Positions 11,569-22,192 of a DNA stretch of 64,000 bases are shown piece by piece. The stretch spans positions 3,224,001 to 3,288,000 of the forward strand of contig JAETXT010000001.1 in NCBI GenBank assembly GCA_019188255.1, given 5' to 3'. The DNA comes from Verticillium longisporum. Taxonomy: Eukaryota; Ascomycota; Sordariomycetes; Glomerellales; Plectosphaerellaceae. How positions within the stretch are numbered: position 1 is the first letter of the stretch; each line of letters begins with the position of its first letter. The position numbers and the translations under genes are program-made. The notes beneath the pieces are model-generated. The model was not told where the DNA came from. It made no database searches and was given only the letters and a program-made list of their open reading frames with translations.

Positions 11569-12453
11569 GGGCCCTTTCACAGGCCGGATGACTTGTTGAG
11601 ACTTGGGGGGTCGGGGAATTCGGAGGGTGGGCCAGAGCCTCCCTTTGGATGAGGGCGACAAAACCAAAAGCAAACGCGAGAAACAAGGGCGGTGGCGTTT
11701 TCTGAGCTGACTTATTTCGTGTATTATACTAGGCCCGAGTCGTCGTACGGGTCTTGTCTGGCTGTTGGTTTTCCCCAAGACGGTGGAGGAAACCTACCTA
11801 CGTATTCGCTGCGGCGAAGCAATGACATACAACTTTCTTGTGTTGCTTGGCTCTGTATTTTGGCCCATCGTCACTTGGGGCGCCGCTGTTCAGGATCTTC
11901 TATGCGCTGCAGTGTGAGTCAAAACGAACATGATTCGGGAGGGAGCTTCGGCATGTGAGTGTTTGCTCAGAGGGTGTTTATTTGCCATAAAAGTCCCAGC
12001 GAGAACTTCATGCCATGTGAGGTGAGCACTGATGTGATCCCTGCGTCGCGTCGGGCCTATCGTGGACGATGATTGTAGTAGAGTCGCGAGACGAACCTCT
12101 CAGCCCAGTTGTCGCCGATGAACGAGAGCCCAAAGTTTAATAACCTCAGAGGAGAATGGGGTGGGTTCCCAGCATTCTGCCTCTGCATCCAAGATTTTTT
12201 CATGATACATCGTAGCTACCACGCGTGCTCATGTCCCACCAATATACAACCAAGCTCCCTCAACACAGGCTACCCGTCGAGCTGCCCGATCAGACATGTG
12301 AATACGCCAGGCCGCTGAGCCAAATAGCCTTGAGTTTATTAGGCTAACCATCGCATTCGCGGACTCCATCGATAAACCGTCATATGCCCAGTGCCCTCTT
12401 TGGGGCTTCACAACCAATCCTACAGACCGCATCCTACCATAGAGCCCCTGATT
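11569..12453. other. Intergenic spacer, convergent 3' ends
   Basis: About 885 bp between the 3' ends of NUP133 and the malonyl transacylase gene. No coding pattern, repeat or RNA gene is recognised. Confidence 0.5.
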
Positions 12454-13798
12454 TTAGGCATTCATCTCGTCATCCGTCACCCTCTCTGTCTCCTCTAGCC
12501 CTCGGAGAACCTCTTCGATATCGCTGGGGTCGGTGATGGCCCACACGCCGCCACCCTTGACCGTGTCGTGGCCCTTCATGCCGACTTCTTTGCCGACGAG
12601 GTTTCTGCCGACGCGGCCGGGCCCGATGCCGACCCACCTCCTGACCTTCTCCTCCTGGTCGAGGTACTTGATGCTATCCCACCAGCGCACCGTCTCGAGG
12701 CATTGCCTCGACAGGAGATCCTGCAGCTCGGCCTTGCTCTCGAAAGGCCTCGCGCTGACATTACTGACGCACGGCAGCCGGCCAGGAAAGGTGACAATGT
12801 CGTCGCCCTCGCGCCCGGGCACCCGACTCTTGCCGGACAGCAGGCGGCGCATGGTGGCGACCGCAGGCCTCATGATGGGGCTGTGAAAGGGGCTGTCGCT
12901 GTTCAGACGAACGTCGCGGGCGTCGTGGCCGAGGAACTGCCGCAGGTGAGTGACAAGGGTCTTGATGCGGGCCACGTCGCCGCTGAGGACGATTTGATTT
13001 TTGGAATTGACATTGGCAATGGACACCTGCTGGAAGGGCGGCAGGTCGTAGTTGGACTCGGCTTTGCTGCCCTGGGAACCGCCGGGGCGCACGAAGCGGT
13101 CGACGGCGGCGACGAGGCTGTCGAGGTACTCGGGCTCGGTGATGACAGCGACCATGCCGTATTCGCCGCCGTGCTGTTCAATGGCAGCGCGCGTCGCATC
13201 CTCCATGGCGCGGGCGCGGGCACGGACGAGAGAGACTGTCGTCAAAGGTGATGTAGCCGCCGGCGACGAGGGCGGCAAACTCGCCGAGGGAGTGGCCGAG
13301 GGTGACGTCTATGCGGGCAGGGGTGTCGAAGCCGAACTCGCGCTCGAGGATGCGCAGGATAAGGATAGAGGTGGCCATGATGGCGGGTTGGGCGTTGGAT
13401 GTCTTGGTCAGGGTCTTGCCAGGCCCGTCGCGGATGACGTCGGAGAGCTTGTAGCCGAGGCAGTGGTCAATCTCCTCGACAATGGGTTTCGCGGTCGCAG
13501 GGAAGGCCTCGATCCAAGGGGTCATCATGCCGACTTTCTGAACGCCTTGGCCTGGGAGCGGCAGTCAGCAAAAGGGAGGTTGGAGAGGGGTGGTGCGCCA
13601 GAGAGCCGCCAGAGAGCGCCAGAGATGCGTACCTGGGAAGAACAGTGCCGTCCGCGGCCTCTTGGCCGTGGAGGCATATCTACGGGCGACATGTTGGGAG
13701 GCAGATGCGGCAGTCGCTGGTGTAGTTGGTGTTCTCGAGGCAGCTCGTGAGGCATTCACGATGCGGCGGCTCGTGAGAGGAACCCTGAGAGCAGTCAT
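12454..13798 (-). CDS. MCT1: Mitochondrial malonyl-CoA:ACP transacylase (apparent frameshift)
   Basis: This enzyme moves malonyl from CoA to acyl carrier protein for mitochondrial type II fatty-acid synthesis. Exon 1 is 13798..13633 and exon 2 is 13551..12454; the 81-bp intron has GTACGC and CCCAG ends, phase 1. The N-terminus (TALRVPLTSRRIVNASRAA) is Arg/Ser/Ala-rich like a matrix presequence. The transacylase fold is shown by FFPGQGVQKVG, then GHSLGEFAAL with the nucleophile Ser, then SPFHSPIM with the catalytic His. The frame breaks at a CT repeat (plus strand 13228..13236): one extra CT unit restores DDSLSLVRARARAM, matching the family pattern, and gives 421 residues. Removing one base would also restore the frame but shortens the helix by one residue. 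A Gly/Ser-rich insert lies around PGGSQGSKAES. Function is firm; the break is likely a consensus error. Confidence 0.87.
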
Positions 13799-14540
13799 GG
13801 CTATGTGCCCGCCAGAGGCGTGGCGCAAGGTCTAGGGGATCTCGATCATGGGAGGGGAGCCCTGGTGGTCGGAGGTGACAGGGTGCAGAGGTGTAGGAGA
13901 GAATGCTTGCTGCTGCTGGATTGAATGGCTTCGACGACGGCTGCGTAAGGTATGGTAATGGATTGGGACAACGGCGCCCGGCCTAGCGGGTTGAAGCTCC
14001 TGGTCAATGAAGCATGAGGGTCGAGGTCGGGAATCGAGGTCCGGGTCAACCCAGAGGCAGGCCCCCAGCACATGCCGAGACGCGTGACGCCAGAGCCCTG
14101 GGCGGTGGGCGGTGGGCGGTGGGGGGCAGTGGCAGTGGGTGGGCACTGATCGTTTAGTGGCCGCCTGCAGCCGGTGGCCCGAAGGAGGGAAGGGGGAATC
14201 CAGTGGGGCCTTCTTGCTCCCCGCATTCCACCCGTCTTCTTACGTACATACCTAGGTACCTACCTATGTACCTAAGGTAAGCAACTGAGGTACTTGACCG
14301 CAGTACCTGGGAAAGAACCATCAGAGAGGCTCTTGCAACGAAAAGGGGCGTGCGGACATATGGCGGTCCACTGAGAATCTGCCAAGAGCTAGATACCTAG
14401 TCTGTGATACTGGTTTTTCGGCATCATATAATCATGGGGGTTATCTTGGAAAAATGAAGATGCGAGGAGCCAATACAACAATGATTTTGGTGTCCGCATT
14501 GGCCAGCAGGCCGCTTGCCCAGCAGGCCGCTTGCTCTCGA
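13799..14540. promoter_or_regulatory. Upstream region of MCT1 with ACCTAGGT cluster
   Basis: About 740 bp between MCT1 (start at 13798, minus) and the 3' end of AP-3 mu. At 14240..14282 it holds a cluster of TACCTAGGTA, TACCTACC and ACCTAAGGTA words, partly palindromic and able to pair. The sequence at 14110..14130 is a GGGCGGT triple repeat. Confidence 0.5.
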
Positions 14541-16262
14541 CTAACAGCGAATCTCAACCCCGCCGTGGCTGACCGTCAGGTACTTGACGCCCTTGTACGG
14601 CTTAACCCCGTCACCGAGCCCCTTGCTCTTCCTCGGGTCAATCATGATGCTCTCCACCTTGATGCCGCTCGCGAGCCATCCCTTGACGGAGAAGCTCACG
14701 GACGCCGACGTCGGCATCAGCATCTTGTTCTGTGCCACCTTCTTGGCATCCCTCTCCTCCTCGTCGCCCGCCGCGGCCTCCTCCCTCGTCTTGCTCGATG
14801 CGCTTTGGTACGGCTCGTTGTAGGTGTACTCTGCGCCGAACCCGAACCCTGACGGGTCGAGCTCCTGCTCGTCCTTGTCCGGCAGCTGCCCGACGACGGT
14901 GCACCGGAGTCCAAAGTAAGACGTGCTCGACGGCAGCTCCTTTGTCGGCACATGCCACTCGAGCAGCTTCTCGCCGGGGTTGTAGCTCGCGTCGCCCTTG
15001 CTCGGCCGGATCTCCGAGAGGTTTCGCACATCCGCCGGCAGCGGCACCTTGATGACGAGCTCCCCGAGCAGCGGCGCCCCTGGCGACCCGGAATGCGGTC
15101 CGCCACGGCCGTACTGGCTCGAGGATGAAGACGATGGGCCGCCGGAGCTGAGCATCATCTTGTTCACGTGCAACCGGACCTCGAAATCTGCTCCCACCGG
15201 GCCCAGCCCTGTCTTGATCTCGATATTGACGGGCAGTTTGAGGTTGCCACCCTGGCCCCCGTGAACGGCAGCAGGTCGACTTCGTAGCCCGCCAGGATGA
15301 AGCGTCCGTCAGGCGGGATGAAACTGAGCTCGCCGGGCCTCTCCTTCCACCTCGCCAGCCGCACGCAGGGGTGGAACACTGGCAGGTCCATGATGCCGCC
15401 AAGATTGTGCTTGCCCGAGGGGCTCGTCAGGTTGAGGACTATGTCGGGCACGCCAGAGACTTTGCACGTGAAGGCTATCGTGCCGTTGGCGAAGGCGGCG
15501 AGGGGTCGGCCCGAGGGGGCGAGCGTGACGGTGAGCGTCTCGACAGTGTCGGCGGAGTGCTCGTTGGACGTGTGGCGTACGTTGGCGCGGCGCCAGGGCA
15601 GCGCGGGCGTGTTGGAAGGGATGAGAGAGGGGGCGCTCGAGTTGGAGAAGCTCGTCGCTAGGTTGCCGGGTTTCCTGTCACCAGTCAGACGGTATGCCCT
15701 TGTTGCTGTTGTTCTTATCGTCTCTTGCCCAGCACATACCCTGGGAGGTTTATGCTGCCGAGCAGCTTGCCCATCCACCCCTCGACCTCGACGAGATCTC
15801 GCAGCGCGTTGGGCTCTGTCGTGTTGACAATGCCGGCATCGCACATTTCGTTGAGCAGCTGGGCCACGACATCGTAGTTGTTCTCAATCTTGTGCGCTAT
15901 CAGTGGTGCGCCGAGAAACTCTTCGAATGCGTCGATTACGCGGTGGATGAACTCGAGGGCGAGCAGGGGCTCGACCTCTTGCGAAGACGTGGCGATGTAC
16001 AGCAGGTTCGCATGGTGCAGGCTGAAGACGAGGGTCGGCGGGTTCGTGTTCGGGAGGTAGATGAGGTTGGGCCGTGGCGCGGGGTGTTCTAGATAGAGAG
16101 GCAGGAGGTGTTGGGCAGAGAGCGGCCGCCCGGTGTAGGTGTGCGACAGGACGGCGTGGCTGGCTGGGTCAGGGCGGCGTTCGTGGCAGCCAGGGCTCTC
16201 AGGTTGGGACGGACTGACTTGTGCTCATCAAAAATGTGCAGCGCTTCGATAACACCGCTCAT
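14541..16262 (-). CDS. AP-3 adaptor complex mu subunit (apparent frameshift)
   Basis: AP-3 mu (Apm3 type) is the cargo-binding medium chain of AP-3, which sorts membrane proteins from Golgi/endosomes to the vacuole. Exons: 16262..16219, 16159..15740 and 15674..14541. Splicing gives the expected start MSGVIEALHIFDEHNHAV followed by SHTYTGRPLSAQHLLP. The longin-like N-terminal domain (about 1-145) has the typical ALEFIHRVIDAFEEFLG and NNYDVVAQLLNEMCDAG. The mu-homology domain follows, with PDGRFILAGYEVDLLPF and a C-terminus ending SHGGVEIRC. The frame breaks in a run of five G (plus strand C5 at 15256..15260); one more G restores TGGQGGNLKLPVNIEIKTG and gives 532 residues. The gene is head-to-head with the DUF4536-type gene at 16616, 353 bp apart. 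The call is firm; the break is likely a consensus deletion. Confidence 0.88.
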
Positions 16263-16615
16263 GGTTCGAGGGGCCGCTCGCGGGGTTGTTGCGAGGCTGG
16301 TTGGTGGGTGTCAAGCAGGCAAGACAGGGCGAGGCGAGGTACAGGGAGAGAAGTCCAGTGGTCGGCCTGTTGATCGATCGTGCCATGGCGGGGGGGCAGC
16401 AAGCTCCTGCCAGGAACATGATGACATGAAATGCCCACAGTGACAGCCCCACATCGGCGGTCGGAGCTTCAGAACTGCGACATTTGGCTGCCAGTGGCAG
16501 GCAGTGCTGTGCCGTCTGGTCGCATATTGTATTCTTGTCTCCGTCGAGCACTCGCCGAAGCACCACCATCTCCCACCCAACTCTCGATCCCACTTCGCCT
16601 TGTCTGCTCCTCACC
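16263..16615. promoter_or_regulatory. Shared divergent promoter, AP-3 mu / DMAC1-like
   Basis: 353 bp between two divergently transcribed starts, so it should serve both. A CT-rich leader (TCCCACCCAACTCTCG) precedes the right-hand start. No strong TATA word is seen. Confidence 0.5.
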
Positions 16616-16966
16616 ATGGCGGGCGACGTCCCTAGTCTCAGCTCTCTCGACAAGCCTGAGAACCTCAACGATCTGCTGCGCGCCGACCGTGGCGATGATT
16701 GCACGTCGTGCCGTGTCATCGGTTCGTCTGCCTTGCCCGTGACGATGCCTCTCTTGTACACCTCTGCTAACCTGATGGCACCAGGCGGCGGCGCTTTCCT
16801 TGGCCTAGCTGGCTACAACTACTTGACCGGCATGTCGCATCTCGAGCAGCAGCGAGCGGCTCTGCTGCAGCGCAAAACCATGTTCGGCATGCGGAGTCGC
16901 AAGCTCGGTGTGACGGGCATCTCCCTGGGACTCGCCTACCTGGGCATCTGGAGGCTGTTCAAGTAG
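16616..16966 (+). CDS. DUF4536/DMAC1-like small membrane protein
   Basis: Predicted 95-residue protein from exons 16616..16721 and 16785..16966. The intron 16722..16784 (63 bp) has GTTCGT and CCAG ends and a TGCTAAC branch point; its length is a multiple of three with no stop, so an unspliced message would still be open. The spliced product reads DDCTSCRVIG then GGAFLGLAGYNYLTG, the CxxC plus membrane-segment pattern of DUF4536 proteins. The animal member, DMAC1/TMEM261, helps assemble the distal membrane arm of respiratory complex I. Two membrane helices are visible, about residues 36-50 and 74-92. A Cys pair just before the first helix could bind metal or form a disulfide. The family is recognised from the motif; a complex I role in this fungus is inferred. 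Confidence 0.75.
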   Translation: MAGDVPSLSSLDKPENLNDLLRADRGDDCTSCRVIGSSALPVTMPLLYTSANLMAPGGGAFLGLAGYNYLTGMSHLEQQRAALLQRKTMFGMRSRKLGVTGISLGLAYLGIWRLFK

Positions 16967-17517
16967 AGCGCTATGCCCAGGCAAAACATCAGGATGTACG
17001 GGATATTTGTACAAGAAGATAGAGATACCAAAAGGGGGACATACGCACCCGAGTGACGATGCTCCGAGCAGGGGGTCGAAGCTGTAGAGGCAGCTGGCGG
17101 CGTTATTGCCCACAGCTCGGTGCTACAGCCACGCATAATGATATTGTAAAACATTGTAGAAGAAAGAAATCTAACTGTCTTATTTTCTCGACTCTAATCG
17201 CGTACTGAGCATCCCCGGGTGTTGTGCATGCTGTTTTGTGAAACTACACAGGACCCATGGATCCGAGTGCACCCTTTGTCAGGTCCAAAGTCCGTCACTT
17301 GCCAAATGGAGTCTCAGAGCTCACCTCCAAAAAAGTTTCACTTCACAAGCTCAGTCCATCCCACCCAGCACCATCACTCAACCTCACAACCCCATCTTCT
17401 CAGCAGCGGAAATACCACGACGCATATACATACAAGAACTGCACCTCAACCTGACAGGTCACATCTGAACGCTCACCTCCCTCGTCACCGGCACACCCTG
17501 CCGCCCCCATACCCAAT
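16967..17517. other. Intergenic spacer
   Basis: About 550 bp between the DMAC1-like gene and RRP4, both plus strand. It should hold a 3' UTR (AT-rich, 17140..17200) and the RRP4 promoter. No other gene is seen. Confidence 0.5.
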
Positions 17518-18635
17518 ATGCCCATCACAATCCATGCGCCAAAACCCACGCCGCAGGTTCACACCAACACAGTCTATGCATCCGACTCGGACTCAGACGA
17601 CGGCGGCGGCGTCGATCTCGATGGCGACCTCAACATGAGCCGCCCCGCAAAGCGCGCCCGCAACGCTGGCCACCATGATATCGTGACGCCCGGCGAGGTC
17701 ATCACCGACGACCCCCAGTGGATGCGGTACCACATCTCTCTGTTCCACTTGCCTGATCATCGTGCTAATCATCGATCAGAGGCCACGGCACGTACGTCAG
17801 CGCGGCCGACGGCTCCATCGTGTCGTCCGTCGCCGGCACCATCACCCGCACCAACAAGCTGCTGTCAGTGCGGCCGCTGCGAGCGCGCTACACGCCCGAG
17901 ATTGGCGACCTCGTCGTCGGGCGCATCGTCGAGGTGCAGCCGAAGCGGTGGCGCGTCGACGTCGGCGCCTCGCAGCTCGCGACGCTGCAAATCTCCGCCA
18001 TCAACCTCCCCGGCGGCATCCTGCGCAAGCGCACCGACACGGACGAGCTGCAGATCCGCTCCTTCTTCGCCGAGGGCGACCTGCTCGTCGCCGAGGTCCA
18101 GACGCTGCACGCCGAGGGCGGCGCCAGCCTGCACACGCGCTCCCTGCGCTACGGCAAGCTGCGCAACGGCCTCTTCTGCGCCGTCAGCGGCACCGGCGGC
18201 GGCGGCGCCGGCGTCGTCCGCGCCAAGAGGCAGAGCTTCGCCGTCGACGCCTCGGCCCGCGGCGCCGACCAGATCGAGGTCACGCTCGGCGTCAACGGCT
18301 ACATCTGGATCAGCAAGCTCGTCAAGGCCGACGGCGAGAGCGCCGCCGCCGCCGGAGAGGTCGTCGGCCTCAACCGCATGGAGGACACGGTCAGCGCCAA
18401 CGTCTACTCGAGCCAGAACGACCGCATCGATACCGAGACGATGCGCGAGATCTCGCGCATACGCAGCGTCATCATGGCCCTCGTCGAGAACGGCCTGCGC
18501 GTGGACGAGGACACGGTCTCTACTGGGTATCAGATTGCTGTCGACATGGGACACGAGAGTGCCGAGGACGACATTTACCTCGGCGGAGAGAGGGGGCAGA
18601 GGCTTGCGGCCGCCATGATCGCGAGCGAGGCCTGA
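17518..18635 (+). CDS. RRP4: Exosome complex RNA-binding protein RRP4
   Basis: Rrp4 is one of the three S1/KH cap subunits of the nine-subunit RNA exosome, guiding RNA into the barrel for 3'-5' decay and processing. Exons 17518..17726 and 17780..18635 give 354 residues; the 53-bp intron has GTACCA and ATCAG ends with a GCTAAT branch. Family landmarks: ITPGE-like [10 protein letters not shown], then GHGTYVS formed across the splice junction, then the S1 domain from [17 protein letters not shown] through [23 protein letters not shown], and the KH-type region with the sequence GVNGYIWIS. The N-terminus is acidic ([10 protein letters not shown]) with a PAKRARN basic cluster that could act in nuclear import. 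A Gly-rich insert (GTGGGGAG) interrupts the segment after the S1 domain. The exon is very GC-rich, so long antisense ORFs here are shadows. Confidence 0.92.
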
Positions 18636-18840
18636 GTGCTCTTCGTGGTTCACGCGGAGGCAAGAAAAACGTACAACTTTAATAGAGTATTCATTGAAAG
18701 CCAGTACCTCTTAAAATTCAAGGCATCCAAATCACGCTATGCATTTGTTCTAGTAAAATCGACTGTCCCGGCGTGGGTGTGGTATATCAAAGCCCAAATC
18801 CTCCGTTCCGCTTCGTTGTTGCCGTCATATGACCCTTCGC

Positions 18841-20103
18841 TCACGCCGCCGCGGCAAGCTCTGCACCAGCAAAGTAGCCCTTATTCTCGATGACGCCGCG
18901 ATTCTTGACGAACGCCGTGTACTTGACGACCCACTGGGGCTCTAGCTCTCCGCGCAAGCCGTCGTGTCCCTCCACAGGGTCGGCCAGAACGCCGGCGCCC
19001 TGCAGGCCGTGGCCGAGCAGCTCGCGCAGCGTGCCCTTGGGCAGCACGTTGGTGCAGTCTGTGTGCACGAGCAACTCGATGCCCTCGGCCTTGGCCAGCT
19101 GAATAAGAGGCGGCGGCACATTGCAACAGTTGTGAATGTTGATCTGGTCGACGGCTGGCCTGACGTTGACCCTCTTGAGGAATGCCGCAAGCTTCTCGGT
19201 GCCAAACTCGGCGATCCCAAGGTTGCTTACAAGGCCCTGACGCTGCAGATCCTCAAGGACAGCCCAGGTCGCGGCCTCGGCTTCAACATCGCCCTGCTGG
19301 GCATTGCGCTTGTCAGCCTCCCACTCGCAGTCGCCCTCGAAGGACATGTCGGGAAAGCTGGCAATGAGTAGGTCGACGCGCTCAATGTTAAGCTCGCGGC
19401 GGACAAGGGCCAGGGCTTCGCTGGCATGACGCGCGCGGTCGGCGACCGAGGCCGACGGCAGGAAGAAGAGCTTGACCGTGACGTCGTAAGCGGAGGGCAC
19501 CTCCTGCAGGCCGGCCACACCCCAGTCAATGCGGGGCACGTAATGCGTGTCGTTATGTTCCTCGTGGGCTGTCCAGATATCGAGGCGCGGGCGGCCGTTG
19601 GCGTCGAAGCGCGGGCTATTGGAGCCATTGCTGTTGCTGGTGCTGTGGCCGTTGCCGTTGCCATTGGTCATATGGCCATTGGCATGGCCATTCAGGCCGT
19701 TGGTACTGTTGCCATTGCTGGTGTGACGATTGGTGAACCCGTTGGTCTCGGCCGGGGTCGTGACTTCAGCCTCAGACTCGGGCGAGGCAGCAGCAGAGTA
19801 GTCCTGCTGGGCGGCGAGGAAATTGCTTCGCAGGGAATTTGTGAGTTCGAGGTTCGAACGGTATGCGCCGGGTTTGCGGATAATGGAGGGGCCGCCCGAG
19901 ACGATGTTCCTGTTCGTGGGGCAAGTCAGTCAGCCAATTTTTTCTTCTTTTCTGATTGTCCCCCGCTTCTGTTGCACAGCATAAGTACTCGTCATTACAG
20001 TGTCACCGGTCGCTTGGTCATCATTCTCCAGCGACCAATGTTGCAGTGACCAAGAGAGAGGATAGGTCGGTACGAACCCGGTGGAGAGGATGAGCTTTGT
20101 CAT
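18841..20103 (-). CDS. Glutamate-cysteine ligase regulatory (modifier) subunit
   Basis: This aldo-keto-reductase-fold protein (GCLM type) is the regulatory partner of glutamate-cysteine ligase, the first step of glutathione synthesis. Exon 1 is 20103..20078 (MTKLILSTG) and exon 2 is 19909..18841, with a 168-bp intron; the junction yields LSTGNIVSGGPSIIRKPG, the family N-terminus. Total 364 residues. Downstream landmarks are LNIERVDLLIASFPDMSF, LVSNLGIAEFGTEKLAAFL, QINIHNCCNVPPPLIQLAK and the C-terminal WVVKYTAFVKNRGVIENKGYFAGAEL. A low-complexity Asn/Gly/His/Ser tract (about residues 77-100, encoded by repeated GGCCATGGC-like units) is inserted after the N-terminal segment, as in other fungal members. 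The Arg/Asp/Tyr catalytic set of active aldo-keto reductases is not evident, fitting a regulatory role. The gene is well isolated from neighbours. Confidence 0.85.
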
Positions 20104-21415
20104 GACGGATCGCGACGAACGTCCTTTTTTCTAAGCCGGGACGACGAGATAATGCAAAACAGGCGAGGGGTAATACTGGCGCCCTCGGGCGTCGGCTGTC
20201 GACGGATCGGGATATTGTGGATGTGTCGCCTTGTGAAAGCGGGATTGCGCAATCGATAATCTTCAGATGAGAAGGGATATGGGTGTGAGCGAGAGACGGG
20301 TTGGAGGGGTAGACGAGCGTTGAGATGGGAAAGTTAATATGCTGGGGGGAAGGAGAGAAAGGCCGAGGGAAAAGCCTTCCAGTCCACCAAGGTAATAGTA
20401 ATAATAAGCAATCAGTCTTTCCAGGTCCTCCAGGTGACAAGGAAAGGGCTGAGTCGACCTCGCGATAGTGCCTGCTCTCGGTCTCGCCGTATGCGGAGGG
20501 CGCGCGACTTTGGCTTAATAATGGAAGATTCAGCGAAGGGGGGAAAGGCCGATGGGATGAGTGACAAAAGTCGAGATGACGCGCTTGCCTGTCGTGCCGC
20601 CAAAGCATCTCCTGCCAAAGCGCACCTAGGCGCCCCCCCGCTGCAACAAACCCCCATGCCATCCTTGTCCGATAGCTAAAGCTGACGATGAAAAAAAACC
20701 CGAATGCCGTCTTTCATCCGCACTGGACGAGTCAGGCTGACGCATCATGGCAGCACCCGGCGCTGTAGTCCACTGGTAGCGCGTTCCGTAGCCTGTGGCC
20801 ACTCTGCAGGCACTCTCTGGTGCAGCGCAGCGTGGGATGTCTTGGAGGCGTCACACTGCCAGCCCACGGTCGTTGGCGCTTTTACCCCCACCACGACGGG
20901 CCTGTGAGCGTCTTCAGCGCGCCTCCAGTGACCGTAACCCTCTGCCGCTCGGCCGTCGTGTGCCCCTCCATCCCCTCCATCTCTCTCTCTCTCTCTCTCT
21001 CTCCGCCCCCATGCTCGTGCCGAGGATGGCAAATCTTCGGTTAATGGGCTGGAAGGACCCTGCACCTCGAGAAAAGGACACCGCGGAGGCTAGCTCTTGA
21101 GCCATTAGGGGAGCAAGGTGGGGACAGCTGGCTGGCATTCGAAAGCTCTCAACTGCCTCCTTGTCCAGTCCAGTACACTTCAGGTCGTCGCCAACCACGG
21201 TCCGCTTCAACCACAGCCAGCACGCCCAGAATTATTTACCTGTCAGATCCACCATCAGCCTACCAGCTCACCTTGCTCAAGCGACGTCAGCTCTCGGCTT
21301 GAATCCCTGGAAAAGCCTCAACTCCACGTACCTCGCTGGGTCAGCGGTCTCTTTCCACCTTCCGCCTCCCCTCACGTCCCAAGGTGCAGGTGGTGTGCAA
21401 TACATCGTCTACATC
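20104..21415. other. Intergenic region, divergent promoters
   Basis: About 1.3 kb between the glutathione-pathway gene (minus) and AP-1 sigma (plus). It contains a TC dinucleotide run (20980..21003) and pyrimidine-rich leaders. No ORF here looks coding. Confidence 0.45.
20980..21003. repeat. (TC)12 microsatellite
   Basis: Twelve perfect TC units in the divergent spacer upstream of the AP-1 sigma gene. Confidence 0.9.
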
Positions 21416-22192
21416 ATGGCGATCCAGTATGGCCTGCCCTCTCTCACTCGCGCGCGGCAGCCGACGAGGCGACCCCTGACCGGACATCCTGGCTAAGAGA
21501 CGACACAGGTACTTGATCCTCCTGTCCAGACAGGGCAAAGTCGTATGTTCATCCAGCCAAAGCATCACATAACCCCGTTCCTGAAGCCATGGCGCCTTGT
21601 GCTGACAAGGGAATCATCACAGCGTCTGGCCAAATGGTTCACTACCCTCTCGCCCAAGGAGAAGGCCAAGATCGTCAAAGATGTTTCCCAGCTGGTCCTG
21701 GCGCGCCGCACTCGCATGTGCAACTTTCTCGAGTACAAAGGTCGGTCCTCGTCACGAGCCAACGCAAACAAGTGGTACACCCCCGAAATCTGACGTTCGG
21801 CATGCAGACTCCAAGATCGTCTACCGCCGATATGCCTCTCTCTTCTTCATCGCCGGTGCCGACTCGGACGACAACGAACTCATCACGCTCGAGGTGATCC
21901 ATCGCTACGTCGAACAAATGGACAAGTACTACGGCAACGTGTGCGAACTCGACATCATCTTTTCCTTCACCAAGGCGTATTACATCCTCGATGAGCTGCT
22001 GCTGGCCGGCGAGCTGCAGGAGAGCAGCAAGAAGAACGTGCTGCGGTGCATTTCGCAGCAGGATGCACTCGAAGATATGGAGGTATGTGGCCGTCTAGCT
22101 TCGTGTGGCACCCCTCGCTGCTGGCCTGGCGTCAGAGCTGACCCTGTGCCCCCGCCACCCAGGTTGAGGACGAGGTTACCAAGATCCTTTGA
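21416..22192 (+). CDS. AP-1 adaptor complex sigma subunit
   Basis: AP-1 sigma (Aps1 type) is the small chain of the clathrin adaptor working between trans-Golgi and endosomes. Five exons: 21416..21426, 21509..21542, 21623..21740, 21808..22082 and 22163..22192, total 155 residues. The first exon codes only MAI plus two bases; splicing gives [15 protein letters not shown] then [19 protein letters not shown]. Landmarks: [60 protein letters not shown] is the sigma signature region (21840..21960), and [23 protein letters not shown]. The last exon encodes VEDEVTKIL and the stop. All introns have GT-AG ends and the phases agree. Exons this small are easily missed by ORF-based methods. No frame break is present. 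Confidence 0.94.

Noticed and set aside
12568..13251. Plus-strand ORF over MCT1
   Set aside because: Shadow of the transacylase gene; no domain recognised.
17865..18653. Antisense ORF over RRP4
   Set aside because: Shadow of a GC-rich exon; the sense strand is clearly RRP4.
20755..20800. tRNA-like stretch (GTAGTCCACTGGTAGCGCG)
   Set aside because: Resembles a D-arm by chance; no matching acceptor stem or T-arm GGTTCRANNCC is found nearby.
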